The notes under the pieces were generated by a model, which saw only the letters and a program-made list of their open reading frames with translations, had not been told where the DNA came from and ran no database searches. Shown in pieces: positions 1-7,921 of a stretch of DNA of 24,022 nucleotides. Source of the DNA: VBKO01 sp036393835 (GTDB lineage: Bacteria > Myxococcota > Myxococcia > Myxococcales > 40CM-4-68-19). Position numbers and translations under genes: made by a program. The first letter of the stretch is position 1. Each line of letters begins with the position of its first letter. The stretch spans positions 1 through 24,022 of the forward strand of contig DASWGI010000398.1 in the NCBI GenBank assembly GCA_036393835.1, in the 5' to 3' direction.

Positions 1-23
1 CGGACAACATCTAGCGCGACTTG

Positions 24-50
24 GCCGGGGCACCCTGGTCGGGCCCCGGC
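24..50. terminator. GC-rich hairpin downstream of pgsA
   Basis: GCCGGGGC at 24-31 and GCCCCGGC at 43-50 form a perfect 8-bp stem with an 11-nt loop. It sits about 50 nt past the pgsA stop on the minus strand. There is no T-tract, so it is not a classical intrinsic terminator. It may be an mRNA 3'-end stabiliser, a Rho-associated hairpin or a chance structure. Nothing else is recognisable in 1-100. Confidence 0.35.
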
Positions 51-100
51 GCCGGTCGAGCGCGGCATCCGATGCGGCGACAGCTCAACACGGCGAGAGC

Positions 101-745
101 TCAGCGACCTTCGCCCGTTTCCAGCGTGTAGAAGGCCCGGACGTAGTCGACGGCGGAGGCGATGCCGGGGATGAGAGACAGGTACAGGAGCGTGAGCCCG
201 ACGGTGTGGAAGTCGGTCACCACCGTCCCGAACAGGTAGTCGATGGCGAAGTGGTAATGGACCATCAGGGCGATGATCCCGGAGAGCTGCAGGGAGGTCT
301 TCCACTTCCCTCCGCGGGACGCCGCGATCTCCAGCCCCTCGCTCATGGCGATGGTGCGCAGCCCGCTGATGAGCAGCTCCCGCGCGAGAATGATCACCAC
401 CACCCAGACGGGCACGCGCCCCAGGCGCACCAGCATCACCAGTGCCGACAGCACGATGATCTTGTCGGCCAGCGGGTCGAGGAACTTCCCCAGCGTGGTC
501 ACCTTGTTCGACACGCGCGCCAGCCACCCGTCGAGCCAGTCCGAGATCGCCGCCGCCGCGAAGACCATCGCGGCGAGGAAGCTGTTGCGCCGGTTCTCGT
601 AGGAGAGCAGCGCGAGGAACACCGGGATGCAGGCGATGCGCCCCAGGGTCATCAGGTTGGGAGCGTTGAGCAGCTCCTCGCGGAGCCGCTCGCGCCGAGT
701 CTTGCGCCGCTGCGGGGGAGGAGCGACCGAGAGCACCGCCTCCAC
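101..745 (-). CDS. pgsA: CDP-diacylglycerol--glycerol-3-phosphate 3-phosphatidyltransferase
   Basis: This inner-membrane enzyme makes phosphatidylglycerophosphate from CDP-diacylglycerol and glycerol-3-phosphate, the committed step to phosphatidylglycerol and cardiolipin. The 214-aa product has the CDP-alcohol phosphotransferase signature D-x2-D-G-x2-A-R-x8-G-x3-D-x3-D, visible as SDWLDGWLAR followed by GKFLDPLADK. Several hydrophobic helices flank it. It has about 30 more N-terminal residues than a minimal PgsA. The GTG start lies 3 nt after the TAG of the upstream TPR-AIM24 gene, and a GGGAG Shine-Dalgarno sequence lies in the end of that gene, so translation is probably coupled. A start at the internal Met before TLGRIACIP is possible but has less support. 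It is the last gene of a three-gene envelope operon. Confidence 0.93.
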   Translation of the reverse strand: MEAVLSVAPPPQRRKTRRERLREELLNAPNLMTLGRIACIPVFLALLSYENRRNSFLAAMVFAAAAISDWLDGWLARVSNKVTTLGKFLDPLADKIIVLSALVMLVRLGRVPVWVVVIILARELLISGLRTIAMSEGLEIAASRGGKWKTSLQLSGIIALMVHYHFAIDYLFGTVVTDFHTVGLTLLYLSLIPGIASAVDYVRAFYTLETGEGR

Positions 746-748
746 GAG

Positions 749-2110
749 CTATCTCCCGTCCGGCGCGTCGACCAGCGCGCTGCCTTCGCCGGCGAGCTCC
801 AGCGCCACCCCCAGCTCGGGCGCCTCCTCGACGATGGGCACCACGCGGGGCTGGATGAGCGGCCCGTGCCAGCCGACCAGCTGATCCATGGGAATGCGCA
901 GGGGCTCGCCGCGGGTCAGCTCCACCGCCTTCGGCTCGCCCACGGTGACGAGCAGGAGCTTCCCCCGGCCGCGCACGTGCACGAGGTGGAGATCGTGTCC
1001 CGTCTTCGACGGCACCCGCCCGTTCTCGAACACGATCGACTCCTCGAAGGCGAACAGCACTTCCTCGCGGAAGTAGGCGGGCTCGTCGCCCAGCTCGAGC
1101 GCGGTGAACACGCGGCCCTCGCGCGAGATGACGAACCGGCCTTCTCCGACCGCGCGCAGCATGCGCCGGGCGCCCTCGCCGAACGGCTTGTCGGTCGGCC
1201 TGCCGCGGAACCGCTTCAGCTCGGGCTTGAGCGAGAGCTGGCCCCAGCTGGCCACCAGGCCGTCGAGCCGCGTCAGCATCTCGCCGCGCACCTGCACGAG
1301 CACCTCGGTGGAGCCGATGCCGAACCCGCCCTCCCGGTTCGGGATGGAAAGGCGGCGCGTGGTGGTGTAGGCCGCCAGCTCGCTGGGCTCCTCCACCTCG
1401 GGCGGCTCGTTCGCGGCCGGCCCCGAACCGGCCGACGCGGTGCCCAGGGCCACGCGGCCGATCGCGGGCGCCGTCGCCACCCAGGTGCTCGCCGGCGCGC
1501 GCTCCTCGGCCGGCGCGGGCTTCTCCTCGGTGGCCGGACGGAACGGCCGCGCCTCCTCGAGCGTGTCCTGCGCCTCTTGCGCCACCTCGCGCAAAGGCGT
1601 CGCGGCCAGCTGCTGCTCCATCCGCTGCGCCATCGCCGAGTTGCCCGCCTTGAGGAAGCACTCGCGGGCCCGGCCCACCTCGCCCTTCTGCGCCAGCGCC
1701 AGCCCCAGGTAGTTCTGCGCCTTACGGTGGTCGGGGGAGAGATCGAGCGTGGTCTCGAAGCAGCGGGCCGCGTCGTTGGCCGCGCCGAGCTTCAGGAAGA
1801 CGAGGCCCAGGTTGACCCGCAGCGTCGGGTCGGCCGGGTGGTCCTCGATCAGCCCGCGGTAGATCGCCTCCGCCTTCTCCAGCTCGCCCAGCTTGAAGAG
1901 CGAGAGCCCGAGGAGGTTGCGCGCCCGCTGGTTGCGCGGCTTGTAGCGCAGCGCCTTCTCCAGGAGCTGGCGCGCCCCGCCCGCGTCGCCGCGCTGCAAC
2001 GAATCGGACGCTTCCGCCACCGACCGGTCGAACTCCTGGTTCTCGGCCAGGTCCGCGTCGTCTTCGAAGAGCCCGCCCTCGTCCAGCGCGCGCGGCGTGG
2101 TCGCATCCAT
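749..2110 (-). CDS. TPR protein with C-terminal AIM24-like domain
   Basis: The product has about 453 aa and no signal peptide. Residues about 30-170 hold consecutive TPR units with the usual alternation, for example ARNLLGLSLFKLGELEKAEA and AQNYLGLALAQKGEVGRA. A low-complexity Pro/Ala/Glu linker follows. From about residue 255 there is a beta-rich AIM24-like domain (FGIGSTEVLVQVRGEML, then GRGKLLLVTVGEP). AIM24 proteins are named from a yeast mitochondrial factor; their bacterial role is not established. I chose ATG at 2110 because it shares its A with the TGA of the upstream lytic transglycosylase (TGATG). A GTG one codon earlier (2113) is the alternative. It lies between a peptidoglycan enzyme and pgsA, which suggests an envelope-related scaffold role, but that is inference. 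Confidence 0.85.
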   Translation of the reverse strand: MDATTPRALDEGGLFEDDADLAENQEFDRSVAEASDSLQRGDAGGARQLLEKALRYKPRNQRARNLLGLSLFKLGELEKAEAIYRGLIEDHPADPTLRVNLGLVFLKLGAANDAARCFETTLDLSPDHRKAQNYLGLALAQKGEVGRARECFLKAGNSAMAQRMEQQLAATPLREVAQEAQDTLEEARPFRPATEEKPAPAEERAPASTWVATAPAIGRVALGTASAGSGPAANEPPEVEEPSELAAYTTTRRLSIPNREGGFGIGSTEVLVQVRGEMLTRLDGLVASWGQLSLKPELKRFRGRPTDKPFGEGARRMLRAVGEGRFVISREGRVFTALELGDEPAYFREEVLFAFEESIVFENGRVPSKTGHDLHLVHVRGRGKLLLVTVGEPKAVELTRGEPLRIPMDQLVGWHGPLIQPRVVPIVEEAPELGVALELAGEGSALVDAPDGR

Positions 2111-2790
2111 CACGGAGCGCCCTGCGCCGCCTCAGGTGCGGGCGCGGACTCGGCCACCTGGGTCCGCCTCGCGGCGCGCTTGAGCTGGTAGTAGTTGGCG
2201 AGCACCTTCTTCACGTACAGGCGCGTCTCCTCGAACGGCGGCACGCCCTTGTACTTGCGGACGGCGTCAGGTCCGGCGTTGTACGCGGCCAGGACCAGGA
2301 CCATGTCGCCGGCGAACTCGTTCGCGAGCTGCCGCAGGTAGCGGGTCCCACCCATGATGTTCTGGGCGGGATCGACGGGGTCTTCGACGTACATCTGCCC
2401 GGCCGTCTCGGGCATGAGCTGCATCAGGCCCATCGCGCCCTTGTGGGAGATGGCCGAGGTGTCTCCGGCGCTCTCCACGGCGATCACCGCCCGGATCAAC
2501 TCGGCGGGGATGTTGAAGACCTTCGCCGCCCGGTCGATCTCGTCCGGCGGCGCGTCGCTGCGGCGCTCCCACCAGCGCGCAGGCCGCTTCTCGCGCGCGG
2601 CCTGCGGCTTCGGGCTCGAGGCCTTGGGCGCGGCCGGCTCCAGCTTGCGAGGGGGCTTGCGGGCCTTCTGCGGCGGAGCGTCGGCGACGTGGTAGACGCC
2701 GTCCTCGTCGACCCAGGAGTGCAAGGGTCCAGCGCGCACGGCCACCGGGGCCGCCAGCAGGAACGCTGCAGCGAGGACGGAACGCGACAT
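2110..2790 (-). CDS. Secreted lytic transglycosylase, SLT (GH23) family, with DUF4124-like N-terminus
   Basis: This is a periplasmic muramidase that cleaves the MurNAc-GlcNAc bond of peptidoglycan to give 1,6-anhydro ends. The 226-aa product starts with a signal peptide (MSRSVLAAAFLLAAPVAVRA). A short DUF4124-like segment follows (SWVDEDGVYHVADAPP), then a basic Pro/Lys linker and an SLT domain from about residue 80. The catalytic Glu is E106 in AVIAVESAG. GLMQLMP (121-127) and AAYNAGP are the other family motifs. The open frame continues far upstream, but the signal peptide and loss of coding character before it fix the start at 2790. It is the first gene of the operon, followed by TPR-AIM24 (TGATG overlap) and pgsA. 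It is divergent from nadB across 138 bp. Confidence 0.92.
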   Translation of the reverse strand: MSRSVLAAAFLLAAPVAVRAGPLHSWVDEDGVYHVADAPPQKARKPPRKLEPAAPKASSPKPQAAREKRPARWWERRSDAPPDEIDRAAKVFNIPAELIRAVIAVESAGDTSAISHKGAMGLMQLMPETAGQMYVEDPVDPAQNIMGGTRYLRQLANEFAGDMVLVLAAYNAGPDAVRKYKGVPPFEETRLYVKKVLANYYQLKRAARRTQVAESAPAPEAAQGAP

Positions 2791-2801
2791 CTTCGAGGGA
2801 A

Positions 2802-2831
2802 ACGATAACAAGTCTGCGAGCCGGCAAGCAA
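2802..2831 (-). promoter_or_regulatory. Candidate promoter of the lytic transglycosylase operon
   Basis: Read on the minus strand, TTGCTT (2831-2826) is followed after 18 nt by TATCGT (2807-2802), 11 nt before the ATG at 2790. The -10 is preceded by TGT, as in an extended -10. The same TGTTATCGT string occurs upstream of lemA (around 12540-12533). This was found by eye, and the match to sigma-70 is partial. Confidence 0.4.
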
Positions 2832-2915
2832 ATCCCCGCACGGGCGCTCGTCCGGTTCGCGACCTGCGCTGGACTGCTCGAAGCTCGCACCCGGGCGCAC
2901 ACGGCGGCGCTCCGG

Positions 2916-2921
2916 TAAGCT
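2916..2921 (+). promoter_or_regulatory. Candidate -10 box of a leaderless nadB transcript
   Basis: TAAGCT (TAnnnT) ends 7 nt before the nadB ATG, which would put the transcription start at or next to the ATG. The only purine-rich stretch (AAGG) touches the ATG and is too close to act as a Shine-Dalgarno sequence. No convincing -35 is visible. Confidence 0.35.
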
Positions 2922-2928
2922 GCCAAGG

Positions 2929-4542
2929 ATGCGTCACCAATCCGACTTCCTCGTCCTGGGCAGCGGCATCGCCGGCCTCTCGTTCGCCCTGCAGGCGGCC
3001 AGGTATGGGTCCGTCACCGTGCTCGCCAAGCGGGGCCGGTCGGAGTCGAACACCGCGCACGCGCAGGGCGGCATCGCCGCGGTGCTCTCGCCCCAGGACA
3101 GCGTCGAGCAGCACGTGCAGGACACGCTGATCGCCGGGGCCGGGCTCTGCCGCGAGCGGGTCGTGCGCGTCGCGGTGGAGGAAGGCCCGGCGCGCGTGCG
3201 CGAGCTGATCGAGCTGGGCGCCGAGTTCACCCGCGACGGGACGCCGCTGGGCTACCACCTCACGCGCGAGGGCGGCCACTCGCAGCGGCGCGTCCTGCAC
3301 GCGGCCGACATGACCGGCCGCGAGGTGGAGCGCGCGCTCCTCGGGGCCGCCGACCGCGCGGGCATCCGCATCGCCGAGGAGCAGGTCGCGATCGACCTCA
3401 TCACCTCCGGAAAGCTCGGCGCCGGCGGCCGCGATCGGGCGCTCGGCGCCTACGTGCTGGACGCGCGCACGGGCGAGGTGCACGTCCACCTCGCGAAGGT
3501 GGTGGTGCTCGCCACTGGAGGGGCCGGCAAGGTCTACCTGTACACGACCAACCCGGACGTCGCGACCGGCGACGGCCTGGCCATGGCGCACCGCGCGGGC
3601 GCGGCGATCGCGAACCTCGAGTTCATCCAGTTCCACCCCACCTGCCTCTACCACCCGCAGGCGAAGAACTTCCTCATCTCCGAGGCGCTCCGCGGCGAAG
3701 GGGGCATCCTGCGCAATTCCGCCGGCGAGCGATTCATGGAGCGCTACGACCCGCGCCGCGAGCTGGCCCCGCGCGACGTGGTGGCGCGCAGCATCGACTC
3801 CGAGCTGAAGCGCCGCGGCGACGACTGCGCCTTCCTCGACATGACCCACCTGGGGAAGGCCTTCGTGGTCGAGCACTTCCCGCACATCTACACGACGTGC
3901 CTCGCCTTCGGGATCGACATGGCGCAGGTGCCCATCCCCGTGGTGCCCGCCGCGCACTACGTGTGCGGAGGGGTCTGCACCGACCTGCGCGGACAGACGA
4001 CCATCCCCGGACTGCTCGCCGTCGGCGAGGTGGCCTGCACCGGCCTGCACGGCGCCAACCGGCTCGCCTCGAACTCGCTCCTCGAGGGCCTCGTCTTCGG
4101 CCACCGCGCGGCGGAGTGCGCCGCCGAGCTGGCCTCCGGGGATCTCCCCGCGTTGCGGGTGCCGGACTGGAACCCGGGTCACGCGGTGCCGCCCGAGGAG
4201 GGCGTCATCGTCAAGCAGAACTGGGACGAGATCCGCGGCCTGATGTGGAACTACGTCGGCATCGTGCGCACCGACAAGCGCCTCGCCCGGGCGCAGCGCC
4301 GGCTCGACAACCTGGTGGGCGAGATCCAGGAGTACTACTGGGGCTACCTGGTCACCCGCGACATCGTCGAGCTGCGGAACCTCGCCGACGTGGCGCGCCT
4401 GATCGTCGCCTGCGCGCAGGAGCGGAAGGAGAGCCGCGGCCTGCACTACACCTTGTCCTGGCCCGGGGCGGACCCGTCCTGGGTGCGCGACACGGTGCTG
4501 GTCCGCGGGAAATCGGCACCGGAGGCCTGGCCGGGTCGTTAG
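2929..4542 (+). CDS. nadB: L-aspartate oxidase
   Basis: This FAD enzyme oxidises L-aspartate to iminoaspartate, the first step of de novo NAD synthesis; NadA condenses the product with dihydroxyacetone phosphate to quinolinate. The 537-aa length is normal for NadB. The N-terminus has the dinucleotide-binding motif LGSGIAGLSFA, then SNTAHAQGGIAA typical of the family. Further on are GGHSQRRVLHAAD, RGEGGILRNSAGERFM (substrate-domain Arg/Glu residues), PAAHYVCGGV and HGANRLASNSLLEGLVFG. The C-terminal helical domain (from about 425) is present. The succinate dehydrogenase/fumarate reductase flavoprotein is homologous, but the missing SdhA-specific context and the length favour NadB. nadA and nadC are not in this window, so the pathway is dispersed. 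Confidence 0.95.
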   Translation: MRHQSDFLVLGSGIAGLSFALQAARYGSVTVLAKRGRSESNTAHAQGGIAAVLSPQDSVEQHVQDTLIAGAGLCRERVVRVAVEEGPARVRELIELGAEFTRDGTPLGYHLTREGGHSQRRVLHAADMTGREVERALLGAADRAGIRIAEEQVAIDLITSGKLGAGGRDRALGAYVLDARTGEVHVHLAKVVVLATGGAGKVYLYTTNPDVATGDGLAMAHRAGAAIANLEFIQFHPTCLYHPQAKNFLISEALRGEGGILRNSAGERFMERYDPRRELAPRDVVARSIDSELKRRGDDCAFLDMTHLGKAFVVEHFPHIYTTCLAFGIDMAQVPIPVVPAAHYVCGGVCTDLRGQTTIPGLLAVGEVACTGLHGANRLASNSLLEGLVFGHRAAECAAELASGDLPALRVPDWNPGHAVPPEEGVIVKQNWDEIRGLMWNYVGIVRTDKRLARAQRRLDNLVGEIQEYYWGYLVTRDIVELRNLADVARLIVACAQERKESRGLHYTLSWPGADPSWVRDTVLVRGKSAPEAWPGR

Positions 4543-4638
4543 GCGCCTCCTGCTGCACTGTCGGGTCGCTCACAACATCCGGCCTGCTGCTTGCAGAATC
4601 CATCCCGGAAAGCGCTTTTTGCGTGTCGGGAGGATGCC

Positions 4639-5976
4639 ATGAAGGGTCGAGCTGCGGCCGTCGTGCTGGGGATCGTCTGCGCGTGCAAGACCGCCGGAAT
4701 GCAGGATGCGCCCCAGGACCGCGGCGAGGGCAGCACCTCCGCCGGCGGGCAGGCGTCGATGATCGACGAGAACGCGAAGCGAATGGTCGCCCAGGGCCGG
4801 GCGATCTTCCGCGACGACACGTTCGGCAGCGAGGACTTCTTCGGCGGCGCGCTCCAGCTCCACCGGGCGATCGCGGGCCAGAAGAATGGGGGGCTGGGAG
4901 ACGGCGTGTCCCCCAAGACCGCGCTGTCCGTCGGGCTGAAGGTGGACGCGGAGCGCGTGCCGGCCCCCGTCGCCGCCGGCATCAAGAGCGGCGCGGTGAG
5001 CCTCGACGATCCAGCGAACACGCTCGCCCTGCTGAGGGCAAACGCGGTCGTGGGCGTGAGGGGCGTCTTCGAAGGCGACCGCCTGACCTCGCTCGGGATC
5101 ACCTGCGCGTTCTGCCACTCGACCGTGGACGACTCGTTCGCAGCGGGGATCGGCAAACGCCTCGATGGATGGCCGAACCGCGACCTGAACGTGGGAGCCA
5201 TCGTGTCCCTCTCGCCGGACCTCTCCGCGTTCACCAAGCTGCTCGGCGTGGACGAGGCGACGGTGCGCAAAGTGCTCGCCAGCTGGGGTCCCGGCAAGTT
5301 CGACGCCGAGCTGAACCTGGACGGGAAGGCGTTCCGGCCCGACGGCAAGCCGGCCGCGACGCTCCTGCCGGCCGCGTTCGGGCTGGCCGGCGTGAACCTG
5401 CACACCTACTCCGGATGGGGATCGGTCACCTACTGGAACGCGTACGTCGCCAACAACGAGATGTACGGCAAGGGCGTCTTCTTCGATCCGCGCCTCGACG
5501 ACCGCGACAAGTTCCCCGTCGCCGCGCGCGCCCGCTTCGGCCACCGCCAGAACGTCCGCGACGATCGGATCAGCTCGAAGCTGGCCGCCCTCCACTTCTA
5601 CCAGCTCGCCATCCCGGCGCCCGCGCCGCCCGAAGGCTCGTTCGACCGCGCCGCGGCCGCGCGTGGCAAGGCCGTCTTCGAGGGCCGGGCGAAGTGCGCG
5701 ACCTGCCACGTCCCGCCCCTGTACACGGAACCCGGCTGGAACATGCACACGGGAGCGGAGATCGGGGTCGACGATTTCCAGTCGGGACGGTCGCCCGACG
5801 GTCGCTATCGCACCACGCCGCTCAAGGGGCTGTTCACGCGGCAGAAGGGCGGCTTCTACCACGATGGCCGGTTCGCCGATTACGCCGCGGTGATCGATCA
5901 CTACGACCGGGTCCTGCGCCTCGGCCTCGACCCGCGCGAGAAAGCGGATCTGGAGGCGTTCCTCAGGTCCCTGTGA
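4639..5976 (+). CDS. Di-haem c-type cytochrome lipoprotein, cytochrome c peroxidase/MauG-like
   Basis: The 445-aa exported protein has two CxxCH haem sites, CAFCH (156-160) and CATCH (353-357). Its C-terminal domain resembles the second haem domain of bacterial di-haem peroxidases (RTTPLKGLFTRQ, GGFYHDGRFADYAAVIDHY). The start is ATG 4639 with GGGAGG 4-5 nt upstream; an in-frame ATG at 4591 lacks this. Residues 1-16 form a hydrophobic signal with Cys at 14 and 16 (VCAC), so it is probably a lipoprotein held at a periplasmic membrane face. The first haem lies much deeper than in classical CcpA, with about 195 residues between haems, so the N-terminal part is divergent. Peroxidase activity is not proven; a role in extracellular or anaerobic electron transfer is equally possible. 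The gene ends 14 nt inside the convergent ribA. Confidence 0.85.
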   Translation: MKGRAAAVVLGIVCACKTAGMQDAPQDRGEGSTSAGGQASMIDENAKRMVAQGRAIFRDDTFGSEDFFGGALQLHRAIAGQKNGGLGDGVSPKTALSVGLKVDAERVPAPVAAGIKSGAVSLDDPANTLALLRANAVVGVRGVFEGDRLTSLGITCAFCHSTVDDSFAAGIGKRLDGWPNRDLNVGAIVSLSPDLSAFTKLLGVDEATVRKVLASWGPGKFDAELNLDGKAFRPDGKPAATLLPAAFGLAGVNLHTYSGWGSVTYWNAYVANNEMYGKGVFFDPRLDDRDKFPVAARARFGHRQNVRDDRISSKLAALHFYQLAIPAPAPPEGSFDRAAAARGKAVFEGRAKCATCHVPPLYTEPGWNMHTGAEIGVDDFQSGRSPDGRYRTTPLKGLFTRQKGGFYHDGRFADYAAVIDHYDRVLRLGLDPREKADLEAFLRSL

Positions 5977-6724
5977 CGGGCTGCTCGACCAGCACCGGGT
6001 CGTCCTGCTCTTCGATGATGGGCTTTCCGTCGATCTCGAGCTGGTGCCCCGAGCGGACGGCCTTGGTGAGCAGGTAGTCGCGATTGAACTCGTTCGGGGG
6101 GATGAGGTGCGGGATGCGGCGCGCGATCTTGACCCCGTAGCGCTGCAGCTGCGCGATCTTGTCCGGGTTGTTGGTCATCAGGGCGATCGACTCGACGTTC
6201 AGGCTGGCGAGCATGTGCGCGGCGACCTCGTAGTCCCGCTCGTCGTCGCGGAATCCCAGCGCGCGGTTCGCCTCGACGGTATCGAGCCCCCGGTCCTGCA
6301 GCGCGTACGCGCGCACCTTGTTGCGCAGCCCGATCCCGCGGCCCTCCTGGCGCAGGTAGAGGAGCAGGCCGCGGTCCATCGAGCTGAGCCGCCGCAGGGC
6401 CACCTCGAGCTGGTCGCGGCAGTCGCAGCGCAGGGAGCCCAGCGCGTCGCCGGTGAGGCATTCGGAGTGCAGGCGCGTGGGCACCTCCGAGGCGCCCATC
6501 ACGTCCCCGTGCACGAGCGCGACGTGCTCCTTCTCGTCCCGGTTGTTCCAGAAGGCCACGATCTTGAACCGGCCGAATCGCGTCGGCAGCTCGGCGACCC
6601 CGTCGACCTTCACGCAGATCCGGTGCGGGCCGAAGCCGCCGCAGTCGTGGTCCCTGTCCCGCTCGACCAGATCTTCCGGTCGAGCGACGCGCCGCAAGCC
6701 CGTGCAAGGAGATGGCGAGGTCAT
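5963..6724 (-). CDS. ribA: GTP cyclohydrolase II
   Basis: This enzyme opens GTP to 2,5-diamino-6-ribosylamino-4-pyrimidinone 5'-phosphate, the first step of riboflavin synthesis. The 253-aa product carries the zinc ligands Cys89, Cys100 and Cys102 in HSECLTGDALGSLRCDCRDQ, the same 11/2 spacing as E. coli RibA. It also has the active-site segment RQEGRGIGLRNK (about 125-136) and the nucleotide-binding MTNNPDK. It is longer than the roughly 196-aa E. coli enzyme at both ends. No DHBP synthase (RibB) domain is fused, and no other rib gene is nearby. The ATG at 6724 has a TAGAAT box 6 nt upstream and no clear Shine-Dalgarno, so the mRNA may be leaderless. The 3' end overlaps the convergent cytochrome gene by 14 nt. 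Confidence 0.94.
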   Translation of the reverse strand: MTSPSPCTGLRRVARPEDLVERDRDHDCGGFGPHRICVKVDGVAELPTRFGRFKIVAFWNNRDEKEHVALVHGDVMGASEVPTRLHSECLTGDALGSLRCDCRDQLEVALRRLSSMDRGLLLYLRQEGRGIGLRNKVRAYALQDRGLDTVEANRALGFRDDERDYEVAAHMLASLNVESIALMTNNPDKIAQLQRYGVKIARRIPHLIPPNEFNRDYLLTKAVRSGHQLEIDGKPIIEEQDDPVLVEQPVTGT

Positions 6725-6730
6725 GCCGCC

Positions 6731-6736
6731 ATTCTA
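6731..6736 (-). promoter_or_regulatory. Candidate -10 box of ribA
   Basis: TAGAAT on the minus strand matches the sigma-70 -10 at five of six positions and ends 6 nt before the ribA ATG, implying a leaderless mRNA. No good -35 is seen at 16-18 nt. The intergenic space is only 49 bp, so read-through from the upstream gene is also possible. Confidence 0.4.
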
Positions 6737-6773
6737 AGCACTTTTGCCGGCGCCGCCTTGCGAATGGGCCCGG

Positions 6774-7226
6774 TCAGTCGTCGCGATCGTGCCCGCGGCC
6801 CTTGCGCTTGCCTTCCTTCCAGGCGGCGCCCTCGGCCTTCTCGCGCTCCTTCCACGCCTTGCGCTCTGCCTTCTCGCGCTCCTTGCGCTCGCGACGCGCT
6901 TCCTTCCACTCGTCGCGGTGCAGCCGCCGGTACCTGCCCGGCGGGATGCGCACCAGCGTGACCGGGACGCGCGCCGGCGCCACCCACACCCACTGGCCAC
7001 GGTGATCATGCGTGCGGTACCAGTGCGGCCCGCGCCGCACCCAGTACCAGCCGCCGACGAAGTACACCTCCTCGTCGAGCTCGCTGACCACCTGCACTCC
7101 CGGCTGCACCACCACCATGGGCGGCAGCACGACCGGCAGTCCCATCGTGATCTGCACCTGCACCTGGGCGCGAGCCGGCTGCGCCACGAGCCACAACGCC
7201 ATCAAGCTTCCGGACAGGATCCGCAT
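6774..7226 (-). CDS. Small secreted protein with aromatic WR-rich core and basic/acidic helical tail
   Basis: The protein has about 150 aa and I cannot assign a named function. It begins with a signal peptide (MRILSGSLMALWLVAQPARA). Next come a Val/Pro/Gln-rich stretch and an aromatic core with YFVGGWYWVRRGPHWYR and GQWVWVAPARVP, a pattern seen in hypothetical myxobacterial exported proteins. The last 45 residues are almost entirely Lys, Arg, Glu and Ala (for example ERKEREKAERKAWKEREK), predicted to form a long charged helix. The ATG at 7226 is chosen because it starts the signal peptide; the open frame extends to 7337 without one. It lies 71 bp after the upstream lipoprotein gene and 49 bp before ribA. 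Confidence 0.7.
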   Translation of the reverse strand: MRILSGSLMALWLVAQPARAQVQVQITMGLPVVLPPMVVVQPGVQVVSELDEEVYFVGGWYWVRRGPHWYRTHDHRGQWVWVAPARVPVTLVRIPPGRYRRLHRDEWKEARRERKEREKAERKAWKEREKAEGAAWKEGKRKGRGHDRDD

Positions 7227-7297
7227 GGCGCGACGATGCGCGAGCGGCGCGCCTCCCGCAAGGAAGCGTCGCAGAGACGATGGTGGGGAAACGTGGG

Positions 7298-7921
7298 TCA
7301 GTGCCGCCGGTCCTTCTCCGGGTGGAGCAGGCTCCACTTGAACTCCATCTTTCCCAGCGCTCCCGCGACCACCATGTCGGCTTCCGCCGGCAGGAAGCCG
7401 GGCGGCGCCCCCTGACCCGGGAAATGGATCACGTACGCGACCGAGTAATCATCGAGGTAGGGATAGAGGGCGCGCAGCTCGGCGTTGAAGGGACGCTCGA
7501 TGCGCTCGATCCGCTGCGGCTCCACCTGGCCCAACCCCAGGTTCATCGCGATGCGCCAGACCGAGCTCTTCTCGTTCCAGTCGTTGGACAGCTTGTCCGG
7601 CGTGTAGAAGACGGAGAAGACGGTGGGCGTGGCGGCCTGGGCGCGCAGCCGTTCGCGCGTGCGCTGCGCCTCGTCGGGCAGCTCGGCGCGCATCTCGGAG
7701 ATCTTCTTCGCCTGCGCGTCGACGAACTCGCCGGAGAGGTAGACGGTGCGGCAGAAGCCGCGCGTCTCCAGGCCGCTGTACAGCGCCACCTCGCGCGTCC
7801 ACTTCGCCAGCACCTTGCCGTACTCGCCTTCCAGCTGCGGCTCCGGGAACGGCAACGTCCTGCACCCGATCAGGGAAAACGGCGCGAGCAGCACGACGAG
7901 TCTTCGGGCCGCGCCGTTCAC
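7298..7921 (-). CDS. Predicted lipoprotein of unknown function
   Basis: The 207-aa product begins with a short signal sequence and a lipobox (FSLIGC, Cys20), so it should be lipid-anchored. The rest has no motif I recognise. It is mixed alpha/beta with a Tyr/Pro-rich C-terminal half (RALYPYLDDYSVAYVIHFP) and two further Cys-free segments. The GTG start at 7921 overlaps the pyrE stop by four bases (GTGA), so it is translationally coupled to pyrE. That overlap also rules out the longer open frame reaching 8146. The coupling reflects genome compaction at least; a functional link to pyrimidine synthesis is not indicated. Confidence 0.8.
   Translation of the reverse strand: MNGAARRLVVLLAPFSLIGCRTLPFPEPQLEGEYGKVLAKWTREVALYSGLETRGFCRTVYLSGEFVDAQAKKISEMRAELPDEAQRTRERLRAQAATPTVFSVFYTPDKLSNDWNEKSSVWRIAMNLGLGQVEPQRIERIERPFNAELRALYPYLDDYSVAYVIHFPGQGAPPGFLPAEADMVVAGALGKMEFKWSLLHPEKDRRH

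Noticed and set aside
206..2191. 661-codon plus-strand frame at the left end
   Set aside because: It is antisense to pgsA and the TPR-AIM24 gene, both well supported by motifs and coupled starts.
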